In this document: in pieces, positions 1 through 6,451 of the stretch | Layout of the letters: each line of letters starts with the position of its first letter | Position numbering within the stretch: position 1 is the stretch's first letter | Assembly: GCA_964517175.1 (NCBI GenBank) | Contig: CAZFBU010000188.1 | Coordinates: 1 to 7,155 of the forward strand | Reading direction: 5' to 3' | Source: JADJNW01 sp964517175 | Lineage (GTDB): Bacteria; Bacteroidota; Bacteroidia; Chitinophagales; Saprospiraceae | DNA: 7,155 nucleotides | Translations under genes and position numbers: made by a program | Notes under the pieces: generated by a model | Seen by the model: only the letters and a program-made list of their open reading frames with translations | What the model was told of the DNA's origin: nothing | The model's database searches: none

Positions 1-139
1 GGTAAGTGTTGTCTTTCGTCCAGTTGTAGGTCTTGTTACCTTCCAGATCGGCATCGGTAATAGGAACGACGGTTTGCGCCGTGATTCCCGTTACAGCCAA
101 TGCAAGAAGCAAGAGAAGACTGTAGATCTTTTTGTTCAT
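1..139 (-). CDS. N-terminal fragment of an exported protein, possible T9SS cargo (3' end outside window)
   Basis: Only the first 46 codons are present; the gene runs off the left edge. The start is the ATG at 139. Residues 1-21 form a clear signal peptide: MNKK, then a leucine-rich core (YSLLLLLALAVTGIT) and an AQ cleavage site, so the product is exported by Sec. The mature start reads TVVPITDADLEGNKTYNWT. From memory, similar openings (DADL, then tYnWT) occur in large Bacteroidota secreted proteins that go on to a beta-helix-like region and end in a type IX secretion signal; this is recognition, not a search. A weak -7-like TAATCTTG (minus strand, 174-181, one mismatch to TAnnTTTG) would give a short leader of about 30 nt. 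The gene lies downstream of the aspartyl-protease-like gene on the same strand, 282 bases away, so it is probably a separate transcript. The gene is certain enough, its function is not. Confidence 0.7.
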   Translation of the reverse strand, partial: MNKKIYSLLLLLALAVTGITAQTVVPITDADLEGNKTYNWTKDNTY

Positions 140-286
140 AATAGAAACAATTTTTGGTTTAAAATATTTGACACAAGATTACAGCTACACTATAAATTGA
201 GTATTAAAGGCATGTTAATTCTTTGTTAACTGGATGGGAAATGTCTAATAATAGCAAAACCTAAAAAGCTGAAAAACAGAGGTGTA

Positions 287-350
287 TTTGAAATGACAAG
301 AAGAAACCGGGTTTGAAATGATGGTCAACGATGCGACAGGATAGAAATGA
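287..350. repeat. Short direct repeats TTTGAAATGA in spacer
   Basis: TTTGAAATGA occurs exactly at 287-296 and again at 312-321, 25 bases apart. A shorter third copy, GAAATGA, lies at 344-350. The first and third are followed by CA (GAAATGACA). They lie in the 140-421 spacer, which holds no convincing gene. GAAATGACA-type words are part of dispersed repeats in some Bacteroidota genomes, so these could be decayed repeat remnants; binding sites are an alternative. Confidence 0.35.
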
Positions 351-398
351 CAACGCAGAGAGCCGCCGATGGAGTTTCCCGCCGACGGATGCGTTGAA

Positions 399-431
399 CA
401 TTCTGGTGCGGAAAAAACCGCTTACCAGATG
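399..431 (-). terminator. Hairpin spanning the stop codon of the retropepsin-like gene
   Basis: On the minus strand TCTGGT (429-424), AA, GCGG (421-418), a T6 loop (417-412), CCGC (411-408) and ACCAGA (407-402) form a 10-bp stem with a two-base bulge. A few more pairs are possible if base 401 is bulged out. The last Trp codon (TGG) and most of the TAA stop lie in the 5' arm. No U-tract follows, so this is not a textbook intrinsic terminator; it may act as a 3'-end stabiliser or a weak terminator. Confidence 0.5.
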
Positions 432-1333
432 TATAATCTCCGATTCGGGTAGTTGATGGAGCATTTAACCTGTTCAAAAAAAGGATAGCCCAATAGTCCG
501 TCAATTTGCAACCCGCTGGTGGTCTCCAGATGGGAGAGATCAACAAACAGGTATTTCATATCCCGGACCGATAGATCGCCGGTATGGGTTTGGTGAATCC
601 TGCCGGTATGCACGAGCTTGACGTGGCGGTCCAGCCCACGCAGTTCTTCCATATCGCCCTGCACGTAGCTGCCACCGGAAAGCGCTGGTTCGTATTTCTG
701 ATCGATCAGGTTGACTGCCGCGCCGGTGTCTATGCCAAAGCGCAATTCCTTGCCGTCGATGACTACCCGAATGACCGGGAGGTGATCCTGCAGTTCAAAT
801 GGAATGACAAAGCGGGGCGTTGCCGTTTTTGACAATTTATTGTTCGATGATTCCAGAACAGCCAACTGACCGGATCGATAATCAATGAACAGTTCGTGAT
901 TTTTAATGACTTCAAAGCCAATAATGCCCGCCAACGGCATAGCCGAAGATTCTTCCAGATGCGCCAGATCAATCGCCACCGCCTCCAGCACGGGGTAGTT
1001 GTTCCCGGCCCAGCTAAAATCTTTCGCCTGCACGGATGCTACGGTGAAAGCGCCGCCCACGCTCGCTGCCTGGAGCTTGTCGGCACCTACTTCGCTCTTG
1101 TTGAGGATAAGAAGGGGAGCGCCGGTGTCAAAAAGATAATTACCGGTGCGACCGTTCAGCCGGGCTTTTACAAACGTCATTCCATTGACGATTTCCAACG
1201 GCGTTTCAATCATCGTGTAGCGAAGATTCGCTTTGATGTGGCGGTCCCGAACGGGGGTGTGAATCAGGGAGATCGGCGTCTGTCCCAGAACGATATGTGC
1301 GAATAAGAGTATCAACAATGTTATTCCTTTCAT
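422..1333 (-). CDS. Exported retropepsin-like aspartic protease with two DTG domains
   Basis: A 303-aa protein (from ATG 1333) predicted to be a secreted or periplasmic aspartyl peptidase. Residues 1-18 (MKGITLLILLFAHIVLGQ) are a signal peptide. Two retropepsin-like repeats follow. Repeat 1 has FDTGAP (Asp69-Gly71) and the hydrophobic-hydrophobic-Gly motif in AGIIGFEVI (about 135-143). Repeat 2 has IDTGAAVNLID (Asp202-Gly204) and DGLLGYPFF (about 278-286). In this fold each DTG supplies one catalytic Asp and the psi-psi-Gly motif packs behind it, so the two repeats could pair within one chain as in pepsin. No PDZ domain is seen, although many Bacteroidota relatives have one. An upstream in-frame GTG at 1369 would add 12 residues before the signal peptide; an AAGGA abuts it with no spacing, so ATG 1333 is preferred. 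Substrate is unknown. The gene diverges from pyrG and shares its spacer. Confidence 0.8.
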   Translation of the reverse strand: MKGITLLILLFAHIVLGQTPISLIHTPVRDRHIKANLRYTMIETPLEIVNGMTFVKARLNGRTGNYLFDTGAPLLILNKSEVGADKLQAASVGGAFTVASVQAKDFSWAGNNYPVLEAVAIDLAHLEESSAMPLAGIIGFEVIKNHELFIDYRSGQLAVLESSNNKLSKTATPRFVIPFELQDHLPVIRVVIDGKELRFGIDTGAAVNLIDQKYEPALSGGSYVQGDMEELRGLDRHVKLVHTGRIHQTHTGDLSVRDMKYLFVDLSHLETTSGLQIDGLLGYPFFEQVKCSINYPNRRLYIW

Positions 1334-1409
1334 AATGCTGCATTTTTCTGTTAACCTATCAATGTCCACTCCTTCCTCACTAAGGAATACGAATTGTCTT
1401 GTATGTGAT

Positions 1410-1437
1410 CGCGTTGCAACGCGGCGATTACCGCGTT
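1410..1437. repeat. Nested GC-rich palindromes (three half-sites)
   Basis: CGCGTTGCAACGCG at 1410-1423 is a perfect 14-bp palindrome. Its right half also belongs to a second perfect inverted repeat: AACGCGG (1418-1424), a 6-base spacer CGATTA, then CCGCGTT (1431-1437). The two structures share bases and are mutually exclusive as hairpins. This could be an operator for a dimeric regulator, a REP-like element, or a switchable leader structure for the minus-strand gene. Confidence 0.55.
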
Positions 1438-1567
1438 CGCATATTTAAGTTCACAATAAATTAACTTTAAGTTTACAATAATTTAACATAAAAACTAACT
1501 ATTAGTTCCAAAAAGAGGAAGTTTATGCCATTTTTCAGACAAAAAATCAAATGGTGAGCTGTTATAA

Positions 1568-1607
1568 ATTTGGCAAAAACAAAATGCAAACGAAAGCGCT
1601 GCCAAAT
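1568..1607. repeat. 8-bp inverted repeat upstream of the pyrG promoter
   Basis: ATTTGGCA (1568-1575) and TGCCAAAT (1600-1607) are exact reverse complements separated by 24 bases. The right arm ends about 25 bases before the -7 element of the pyrG promoter, a fitting place for a regulator site. The wide spacing argues against a hairpin role. No known operator was recognised. Confidence 0.35.
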
Positions 1608-1610
1608 GCC

Positions 1611-1648
1611 GTTATTTCCATTTTATTCTTCGTATCTTTGCATCCCGT
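1611..1648 (+). promoter_or_regulatory. Bacteroidota-type promoter of pyrG
   Basis: TATCTTTGC at 1633-1641 matches the Bacteroidota -7 consensus TAnnTTTG exactly. The -33 region (about 1611-1618, GTTATTTC) is a poor match to TTTG. Transcription should start a few bases past 1641, giving a leader of roughly 62-68 nt. A CCC run (1644-1646) lies in or just after the predicted start; whether it matters for CTP sensing is speculation. Confidence 0.6.
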
Positions 1649-1665
1649 AACGCAGTTAACACACA

Positions 1666-1679
1666 GAAGCAATCGCTTC
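1666..1679 (+). other. Small hairpin in the pyrG leader
   Basis: GAAGC (1666-1670), loop AATC, GCTTC (1675-1679) form a perfect 5-bp stem with a tetraloop about 30 nt before the pyrG start codon. No U-tract follows, so it is not an attenuator of the usual type. It may only shape or stabilise the leader. Confidence 0.3.
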
Positions 1680-1709
1680 ACAATAGTCGTACAACGCAAA
1701 CATTAAAAA

Positions 1710-3332
1710 ATGACCAAATACATTTTCGTTACGGGAGGTGTCACTTCTTCATTGGGAAAAGGCATCATCGCGGCTTCGCTTGCAAAATTGCTTCAGGCGA
1801 GGGGTTTCAATGTCACCATTCAAAAGTTTGATCCATACATTAACGTCGATCCGGGTACGCTCAACCCCTACGAACACGGAGAGTGCTATGTCACCGACGA
1901 TGGCGCGGAAACCGACCTCGACCTCGGGCACTATGAGCGCTTTTTGAATACACCAACTTCACAAGCCAATAACGTCACGACTGGTAAAATTTACCAAACC
2001 GTTATCAACAAAGAACGCGCGGGTGATTACCTGGGCAAAACCGTGCAGGTGATTCCGCATATCACCGATGAAATCAAGCATCGCGTGCAACTGCTGGGCA
2101 ATGACAACCGGCACGACATTGTCATCACGGAGCTTGGCGGCACGGTGGGCGATATTGAGTCGCTGCCTTATCTGGAAGGATTGCGGCAGTTGCGTTGGGA
2201 ACTCGGTGCGGATAATTGCCTGGTCATTCACCTGACGCTCATTCCTTACCTCAGCGCAGCGAAAGAACTGAAAACCAAACCTACGCAGCATTCGGTCAAG
2301 GAATTGCTGACTGCAGGCATTCAACCCGACATACTGGTCTGCCGCACCGAGCATCCGATTACGATGGAAATCCGGCGCAAGCTGGCGCTGTTTTGCAATG
2401 TGGATGTGAGCTCGGTGATCGAAGCGATCGATGCGGAAAGCATCTACGATGTACCCTTGCTGATGCTGAAGGAAAAACTGGATCAGGTGGTCATCGCGAA
2501 GCTTCGCCTGAAGGATCGCCGCGAGCCACGGCTCGATGCGTGGAAGGCATTCCTGGGCAAACTGAAAAACCCGACCCGGGAGGTGCAAATCGGTTTGGTT
2601 GGAAAATATAACGAATTGCAGGATGCCTATAAATCTATCCACGAGTCATTTGTACACGCCGCTGCCATGAATGAATGCAAGGTGAACATTATACCCATCC
2701 ATTCCGAGCAGTTGGAAAACAGCCCGGCCAGTATTGCCGAAAAATTGCAGGACCTGCACGGGGTGCTCGTCGCGCCGGGCTTCGGCGAGCGGGGTATTTT
2801 GGGCAAGATCAACGCCATTCAGTTTGTGCGGGAACACAAAATTCCGTTTTTCGGCATTTGCCTGGGCATGCAGTGCGCCGTCGTCGAATACGCCCGGCAC
2901 GTGCTGCATCTGGAGGGGGCTTCTTCTACCGAAGTAAATCCGCACACCGCACATCCGGTGATTGACCTGATGCCCGATCAGAAAAAAATTACCAAAAAAG
3001 GCGGCACGATGCGCCTCGGCGCTTACGATTGCGAGCTGACGAAAGGCTCCAACGTGCGCAAGGCTTACAAGGCAACCAAGATCAGCGAGCGCCACCGCCA
3101 TCGCTACGAATTCAACAACGACTACAGAGAGCAATTTGAGCAGGCGGGCATGAAAATGACCGGCATCAACCCCGATTCCCGACTGGTGGAAATCATAGAA
3201 ATCACCGATCATCCGTGGTTTGTGGGCGTTCAGTTTCACCCGGAACTCAAGAGCACGGTGGAAAATCCGCATCCGCTGTTCGTCGCTTTTGTCAGAGCCT
3301 GCATGGATTACAAGTATCAGAACAAGGAATGA
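1710..3332 (+). CDS. pyrG: CTP synthase (glutamine-hydrolysing)
   Basis: Catalyses ATP-dependent amination of UTP to CTP with glutamine as nitrogen donor, the last step of de novo pyrimidine nucleotide synthesis, in the cytoplasm. The 540-aa length fits the family (E. coli about 545). The N-terminal synthetase domain (about 1-270) starts MTKYIFVTGGVTSSLGKG with the P-loop at 13-20, has the KFDPYINVDPGT block (39-50), Asp72 and Glu141 (probable Mg ligands) and ELGGTVGDIES (141-151). The class I glutamine amidotransferase domain (about 292-535) has the oxyanion-loop PGFGERG (356-362), the nucleophile Cys384 in FGICLGMQ, and His510/Glu512 in VQFHPELKS, so both active sites look intact. The start follows an A-rich stretch without a Shine-Dalgarno sequence, as usual in Bacteroidota. 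The stop overlaps the next start (ATGA, 3329-3332), so the two genes are translationally coupled. The gene is expected to be essential. Confidence 0.98.
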   Translation: MTKYIFVTGGVTSSLGKGIIAASLAKLLQARGFNVTIQKFDPYINVDPGTLNPYEHGECYVTDDGAETDLDLGHYERFLNTPTSQANNVTTGKIYQTVINKERAGDYLGKTVQVIPHITDEIKHRVQLLGNDNRHDIVITELGGTVGDIESLPYLEGLRQLRWELGADNCLVIHLTLIPYLSAAKELKTKPTQHSVKELLTAGIQPDILVCRTEHPITMEIRRKLALFCNVDVSSVIEAIDAESIYDVPLLMLKEKLDQVVIAKLRLKDRREPRLDAWKAFLGKLKNPTREVQIGLVGKYNELQDAYKSIHESFVHAAAMNECKVNIIPIHSEQLENSPASIAEKLQDLHGVLVAPGFGERGILGKINAIQFVREHKIPFFGICLGMQCAVVEYARHVLHLEGASSTEVNPHTAHPVIDLMPDQKKITKKGGTMRLGAYDCELTKGSNVRKAYKATKISERHRHRYEFNNDYREQFEQAGMKMTGINPDSRLVEIIEITDHPWFVGVQFHPELKSTVENPHPLFVAFVRACMDYKYQNKE

Positions 3333-4777
3333 CCTGGCTGCGCAAAAACGGCTGGCTGCCTGGCTTTTGGCTGATCGCGTTCGTCGCCACCTGGCTGGTG
3401 CGCGATCATGTTTTCTTCTGGGATACCGTGCAACTCGGCTCGAAGCACGCCCATTGGTACGACGACCACGGTTTTCGCTCCCTGCTGCTGCCGGAGGAAT
3501 TCGACAGCGGGCATCCACCAACTTTCGGCATATACCTCGCGTTGCTCTGGCAGTGGTTTGGCAAAAGCCTGATGGTGAGCCACCTGGCAATGCTGCCGTT
3601 CTTGCTCGGTATCGTTTTTTTCCTTTGGAAAATAGGTACGCATCTAACCGAACGGAGATTTGCGCCATTTTTACTGCTATTGGCATTCGCCGATCCGACG
3701 CTGGCGGCGCAGGCTTTGCTCGTCAGTCCGGATGTAGTGCTGGTCTGCTTTTTTTTGATGGGACTATATGGTGTTCTGACTCAGCATAACACGCTGAAAG
3801 TATTGGCCGCGCTGGGTTTGGCGATGATCAGCATGCGGGGCATGATGGTCGTAGTCGTGCTGTTTTTATTCGACTGGCTCGCTTGTCGCGAATCAAAACC
3901 GGTACTCAATTTTAAAGTAATATTCCAAAAAACGCTGCCCTACGTGCCCGCCGGGTTGTTCGGTCTGGCATTTCTGATCTGGCACTACCGACAAGCCGGT
4001 TGGATTGGTTACCACGCCGATTCGCCCTGGACGCCGAGCTTCGAGCGGGTTGATCTCGCCGGATTCGCAAAAAATATCGCAATACTCGGCTGGCGTTTGC
4101 TCGATTTCGGGCGGATTTTTATCTGGCTCATTATCAGTGCAATTTTATTCGTAAAATGGCGCAACAAACAACTGCAAAGCCTTTGGCAGGATCAGCGCGT
4201 ACGGCAACTGACATGGCTCCTGGGCATTGCCCTGCTGGTGCTGACGCCTTCGCTCCTGCTGCACAAAGGACTGAGCGCGCATCGCTACCTCCTGCCGGTT
4301 TTCCTGATGTTGACTTCAATGGCTTTTGTGCTCATTTTCAAACACTTACAACACAAAAAGCTCCGCTTACTTGCATTTGGTGTGGCTTTCACCGGGCTGC
4401 TGACCGGAAATTTCTGGATCTATCCCGATAAAATTGCGCAGGGCTGGGACGCGACACTGGCGCATCTGCCGTACTACGAGCTGCGCGCAAAAATGCTCGA
4501 TTATATCCAATCGGAACATATTCCACTGGATTCCATCGGCACCGCTTTCCCGGAAATCGGCTCGATTACCTATCGCGATCTCTCCGACCGAACCGAGGGT
4601 TTTGCTGCCAAAAATCTGCCCCAACAATCCTACATCCTGTATTCCAATGTGATGAACGACTTCACCGACGCGGAAATCGACAGCCTGCGCGAACATTGGA
4701 CACTGGAGCGACAATTTCGGAAATGGGGAGTGCGGGTGGAGTTGTATAAGAAAACTAAAGCGACAGACGAAGATTAA
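3329..4777 (+). CDS. Polytopic membrane glycosyltransferase, GT-C / ArnT-like (GT39-type) family
   Basis: A 482-aa integral membrane protein. The start is the ATG inside the ATGA overlap with the pyrG stop; an earlier in-frame ATG at 3215 would lie well inside pyrG and is unlikely. Residues 8-25 form TM1. An outward loop follows with the acidic motif FFWDTVQ (Asp32) and DSGHPPTFGIY (59-69), the pattern of GT-C enzymes of the ArnT/PMT kind, which move sugars from polyprenyl-phosphate donors. Further hydrophobic segments lie near 66-77, 84-101, 110-132, 133-150, 157-184, 204-219, 249-275, 294-311, 318-338 and 347-362, giving about ten TMs. AHRYLLPVF (317-325) resembles a conserved GT-C segment. 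A soluble C-terminal part of about 110 residues (370-482) ends in a charged tail. Donor and acceptor cannot be told; lipid or protein glycosylation at the inner membrane is the inference. Co-transcription with pyrG is likely. Confidence 0.75.
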   Translation: MTWLRKNGWLPGFWLIAFVATWLVRDHVFFWDTVQLGSKHAHWYDDHGFRSLLLPEEFDSGHPPTFGIYLALLWQWFGKSLMVSHLAMLPFLLGIVFFLWKIGTHLTERRFAPFLLLLAFADPTLAAQALLVSPDVVLVCFFLMGLYGVLTQHNTLKVLAALGLAMISMRGMMVVVVLFLFDWLACRESKPVLNFKVIFQKTLPYVPAGLFGLAFLIWHYRQAGWIGYHADSPWTPSFERVDLAGFAKNIAILGWRLLDFGRIFIWLIISAILFVKWRNKQLQSLWQDQRVRQLTWLLGIALLVLTPSLLLHKGLSAHRYLLPVFLMLTSMAFVLIFKHLQHKKLRLLAFGVAFTGLLTGNFWIYPDKIAQGWDATLAHLPYYELRAKMLDYIQSEHIPLDSIGTAFPEIGSITYRDLSDRTEGFAAKNLPQQSYILYSNVMNDFTDAEIDSLREHWTLERQFRKWGVRVELYKKTKATDED

Positions 4778-4779
4778 GA

Positions 4780-4811
4780 TCAAACGACCTGTTTGAACCT
4801 AACCACTTTTT
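4780..4811 (+). terminator. Possible weak terminator after the pyrG-glycosyltransferase unit
   Basis: TCAAAC (4780-4785), loop GACCT, GTTTGA (4791-4796) is a perfect 6-bp inverted repeat three bases after the stop codon at 4775-4777. A T5 run follows only at 4807-4811, ten bases past the stem, and the stem is AT-rich, so the call is weak. Confidence 0.3.
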
Positions 4812-4834
4812 CAAATTTTATCTTACATTTATCC

Positions 4835-4842
4835 TTCATTTG
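4835..4842 (+). promoter_or_regulatory. Possible -7 element before the gamma-glutamyltransferase start
   Basis: TTCATTTG at 4835-4842 differs from TAnnTTTG at one defined base and would place a transcript start a dozen bases before ATG 4862. No TTG-type -33 element is seen at the right distance. It supports, weakly, that the ATG at 4862 begins a gene. Confidence 0.22.
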
Positions 4843-4861
4843 CTAACCAAAATAAACACCG

Positions 4862-6424
4862 ATGATCCTGTACATTTCCCGAAACCGACTGGCGGTCGGC
4901 TTNNNNNNNNNNNNNNNNNNNNNNNNNNNNNNNNNNNNNNNNNNNNNNNNNNNNNNNNNNNNNNNNNNNNNNNNNNNNNNNNNNNNNNNNNNNNNNNNNN
5001 NNACCTTCAATTTTCGGGAGAAAGCGCCGCTGGCGGCTACGGCGGATATGTACCTCGACGAAACAGGCAACATTCGCGATAATTCCAATCATGAAGGTCC
5101 ACTGGCGGTAGGCGTACCGGGCACGGTAGCCGGGCTTTGGCTGGCACATCAGCGACTGGGCAGCAAGCCGTGGGCGGAATTGGTGAAACCGGCGGTTGAA
5201 TTGGCAGACCGAGGTTGGCCATCTACCTGGGCGATGCAGGGCATTTTGCAATATTATCAGCGGCAGACCGACCCGATGTTTGATGCGGCGAAGCAGGCAT
5301 TTTTGAAGAATGGCAAGGATTTGTACGAACCCGGTGAGTTGTGGCGGCAACCCGATCTGGCGGAAACGCTCAAACGCATTCAAAAAAATGGAAAGGATGG
5401 CTTTTACAAAGGTAAGACCGCCAGGCTGATCGCAGATTACATGAAAAAATACGGCGGGCTCATCACCGAAGAAGACCTGGCGCGCTACGAAGCGACCGAG
5501 CAACCGGCGATCCACGGTACTTACCGGGGTTATGATGTTTATGCAATGGCGCCTCCAAGCTCCGGCGGAGTCGCTTTAGTAGAGATGCTGAACATTCTGG
5601 AAGGTTATAATTTGAAGGAAATTGGTCACAATTCTGCCCTCTATTTGCACCTGCTCACCGAAGCCATGCGCCGTGCTTACGCCGACCGGGCGGAGCATCT
5701 GGGTGATCCGGCATTCAACCCTGATATGCCGCTGGAACGTTTGACCTCAAAGGCTTATGCGGATAAATTGCGCCAGCAAATCGACTGGTACAAGGCTTCT
5801 CCGAGCGATTCAGCGCGATTCAATCTGGCGTATGAAAGCGACGAAACCACCCATTTTTCGGTCGTAGATGCGGCGGGCAACGCCGTGTCGCTGACCTATA
5901 CACTGGAGTATGGCTACGGCTCGCGACTGGTGGTGGAAGGCGCCGGTTTTTTGTTGAATAATGAAATGGGCGATTTCAATCCAATTCCTGGAAAAACGAC
6001 CCGCACCGGCCTCATTGGTACCAATCCGAACCTCGTGGCGCCCGAAAAACACATGCTTTCCAGCATGACCCCGACCATTGTCGCGAAAGACGGCAAGCCG
6101 GTTATTGTGATCGGCAGTCCGGGTGGTCGCACCATCATCAATACGGTTTTGCAAGTGATTTTAAACGTGATCGATCACGATATGAACATCGCGCAGGCGG
6201 TGGAAGCGCCGCGCATTCATCACCAGTGGCTGCCGGATGTGACGACATTCGAAAGTTATGGCATTTCACCTGATACACGGCGACTGTACGAAATGATGGG
6301 GCACGAAGTGCGGGAACGCGGCGCACAGGGCTCAGCCATGGGTATTTACGTTGATCCGAAGACGGGAATGATCTACGGCGCTGCGGATTCGCGGGCGTTT
6401 GATGGAAAGGCCGTGGGGAATTGA
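4862..6424 (+). CDS. ggt: Gamma-glutamyltransferase, N-terminal region interrupted by assembly gap
   Basis: Ntn-hydrolase that cleaves gamma-glutamyl bonds of glutathione and related compounds and transfers or hydrolyses the glutamyl group, usually in the periplasm. The sequence after the gap (5003 onward, 473 aa) is solidly this family: NFREKAP (equivalent of DFRE, with the substrate-binding Arg), GPLAVGVPGTVAG, and the autoprocessing Thr in DETTHFSVVD (codon at 5846-5848), which would become the N-terminus of the small subunit. LLNNEMGDF, LSSMTPTI (two oxyanion-type Ser) and GSPGGRTI follow, and the end is normal. The segment matching the E. coli lid loop is the same length. The position of E. 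coli Asn411 is Glu here (in YTLEYGYGS). Before the gap only MILYISRNRLAVG is visible; it could be the start of a signal peptide, but linking it to the rest is inference, because frame and size across the Ns are unknown. By comparison about 80 residues are missing, not the 33 the Ns imply. Confidence 0.9.
   Translation: MILYISRNRLAVGXXXXXXXXXXXXXXXXXXXXXXXXXXXXXXXXXXTFNFREKAPLAATADMYLDETGNIRDNSNHEGPLAVGVPGTVAGLWLAHQRLGSKPWAELVKPAVELADRGWPSTWAMQGILQYYQRQTDPMFDAAKQAFLKNGKDLYEPGELWRQPDLAETLKRIQKNGKDGFYKGKTARLIADYMKKYGGLITEEDLARYEATEQPAIHGTYRGYDVYAMAPPSSGGVALVEMLNILEGYNLKEIGHNSALYLHLLTEAMRRAYADRAEHLGDPAFNPDMPLERLTSKAYADKLRQQIDWYKASPSDSARFNLAYESDETTHFSVVDAAGNAVSLTYTLEYGYGSRLVVEGAGFLLNNEMGDFNPIPGKTTRTGLIGTNPNLVAPEKHMLSSMTPTIVAKDGKPVIVIGSPGGRTIINTVLQVILNVIDHDMNIAQAVEAPRIHHQWLPDVTTFESYGISPDTRRLYEMMGHEVRERGAQGSAMGIYVDPKTGMIYGAADSRAFDGKAVGN
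4885..4899. other. Hairpin at the left edge of the gap
   Basis: CCGAC (4885-4889), loop TGGCG, GTCGG (4895-4899) is a perfect 5-bp inverted repeat ending three bases before the Ns. It may be chance inside the coding start, or a structure that contributed to the assembly break. Confidence 0.3.
4903..5002. other. Assembly gap of 100 N
   Basis: Exactly 100 undetermined bases, the usual placeholder for a scaffold gap of unknown length. It falls in the N-terminal coding region of the gamma-glutamyltransferase gene. Any reading frame drawn across it is artificial. Confidence 0.98.
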
Positions 6425-6451
6425 ATTAGTGGTAGGGGCAGTAGGCAGAAG

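Larger units (their letters stand above)
1334..1709. other. Divergent intergenic region between retropepsin-like gene and pyrG
   Basis: These 376 bases contain no convincing gene. The half near the retropepsin-like gene holds a GC-rich palindrome cluster (1410-1437) in otherwise AT-rich DNA. The centre (1441-1560) is AT-rich, with CCATTT/AAATGG inverted arms (1528-1533 and 1549-1554). The pyrG side holds an 8-bp inverted repeat (1568-1607), the pyrG promoter and a leader of about 65 nt. No clear TAnnTTTG promoter was found for the minus-strand gene. Confidence 0.6.

Noticed and set aside
896..1306. 136-codon plus-strand open frame opposite the retropepsin-like gene
   Set aside because: Product shows no motif, while the minus strand has a signal peptide and both DTG motifs.
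1334..1369. GTG start adding 12 residues to the retropepsin-like protein
   Set aside because: The added residues (DIDRLTEKCSI) would precede a normal signal peptide, and the purine-rich AAGGA directly abuts the GTG without proper spacing.
1959..2642. 227-codon open frame on the minus strand inside pyrG
   Set aside because: Fully antisense to conserved CTP synthase sequence, no domain or start context of its own.
3215..3328. Upstream ATG for the glycosyltransferase, adding 38 residues
   Set aside because: It would lie inside pyrG, in another frame, and gives no membrane or signal sequence; the ATGA overlap start is followed directly by TM1.
2646..3686. 346-codon open frame on the minus strand, antisense to pyrG and the glycosyltransferase
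   Set aside because: Low-complexity Arg/Ala-rich product with no recognisable domain, and the opposite strand holds a certain pyrG. It is a shadow of GC-rich codon use.
4829..5515. Minus-strand open frame across the N gap
   Set aside because: It exists only because Ns hide stop codons, and it is antisense to clear gamma-glutamyltransferase sequence.
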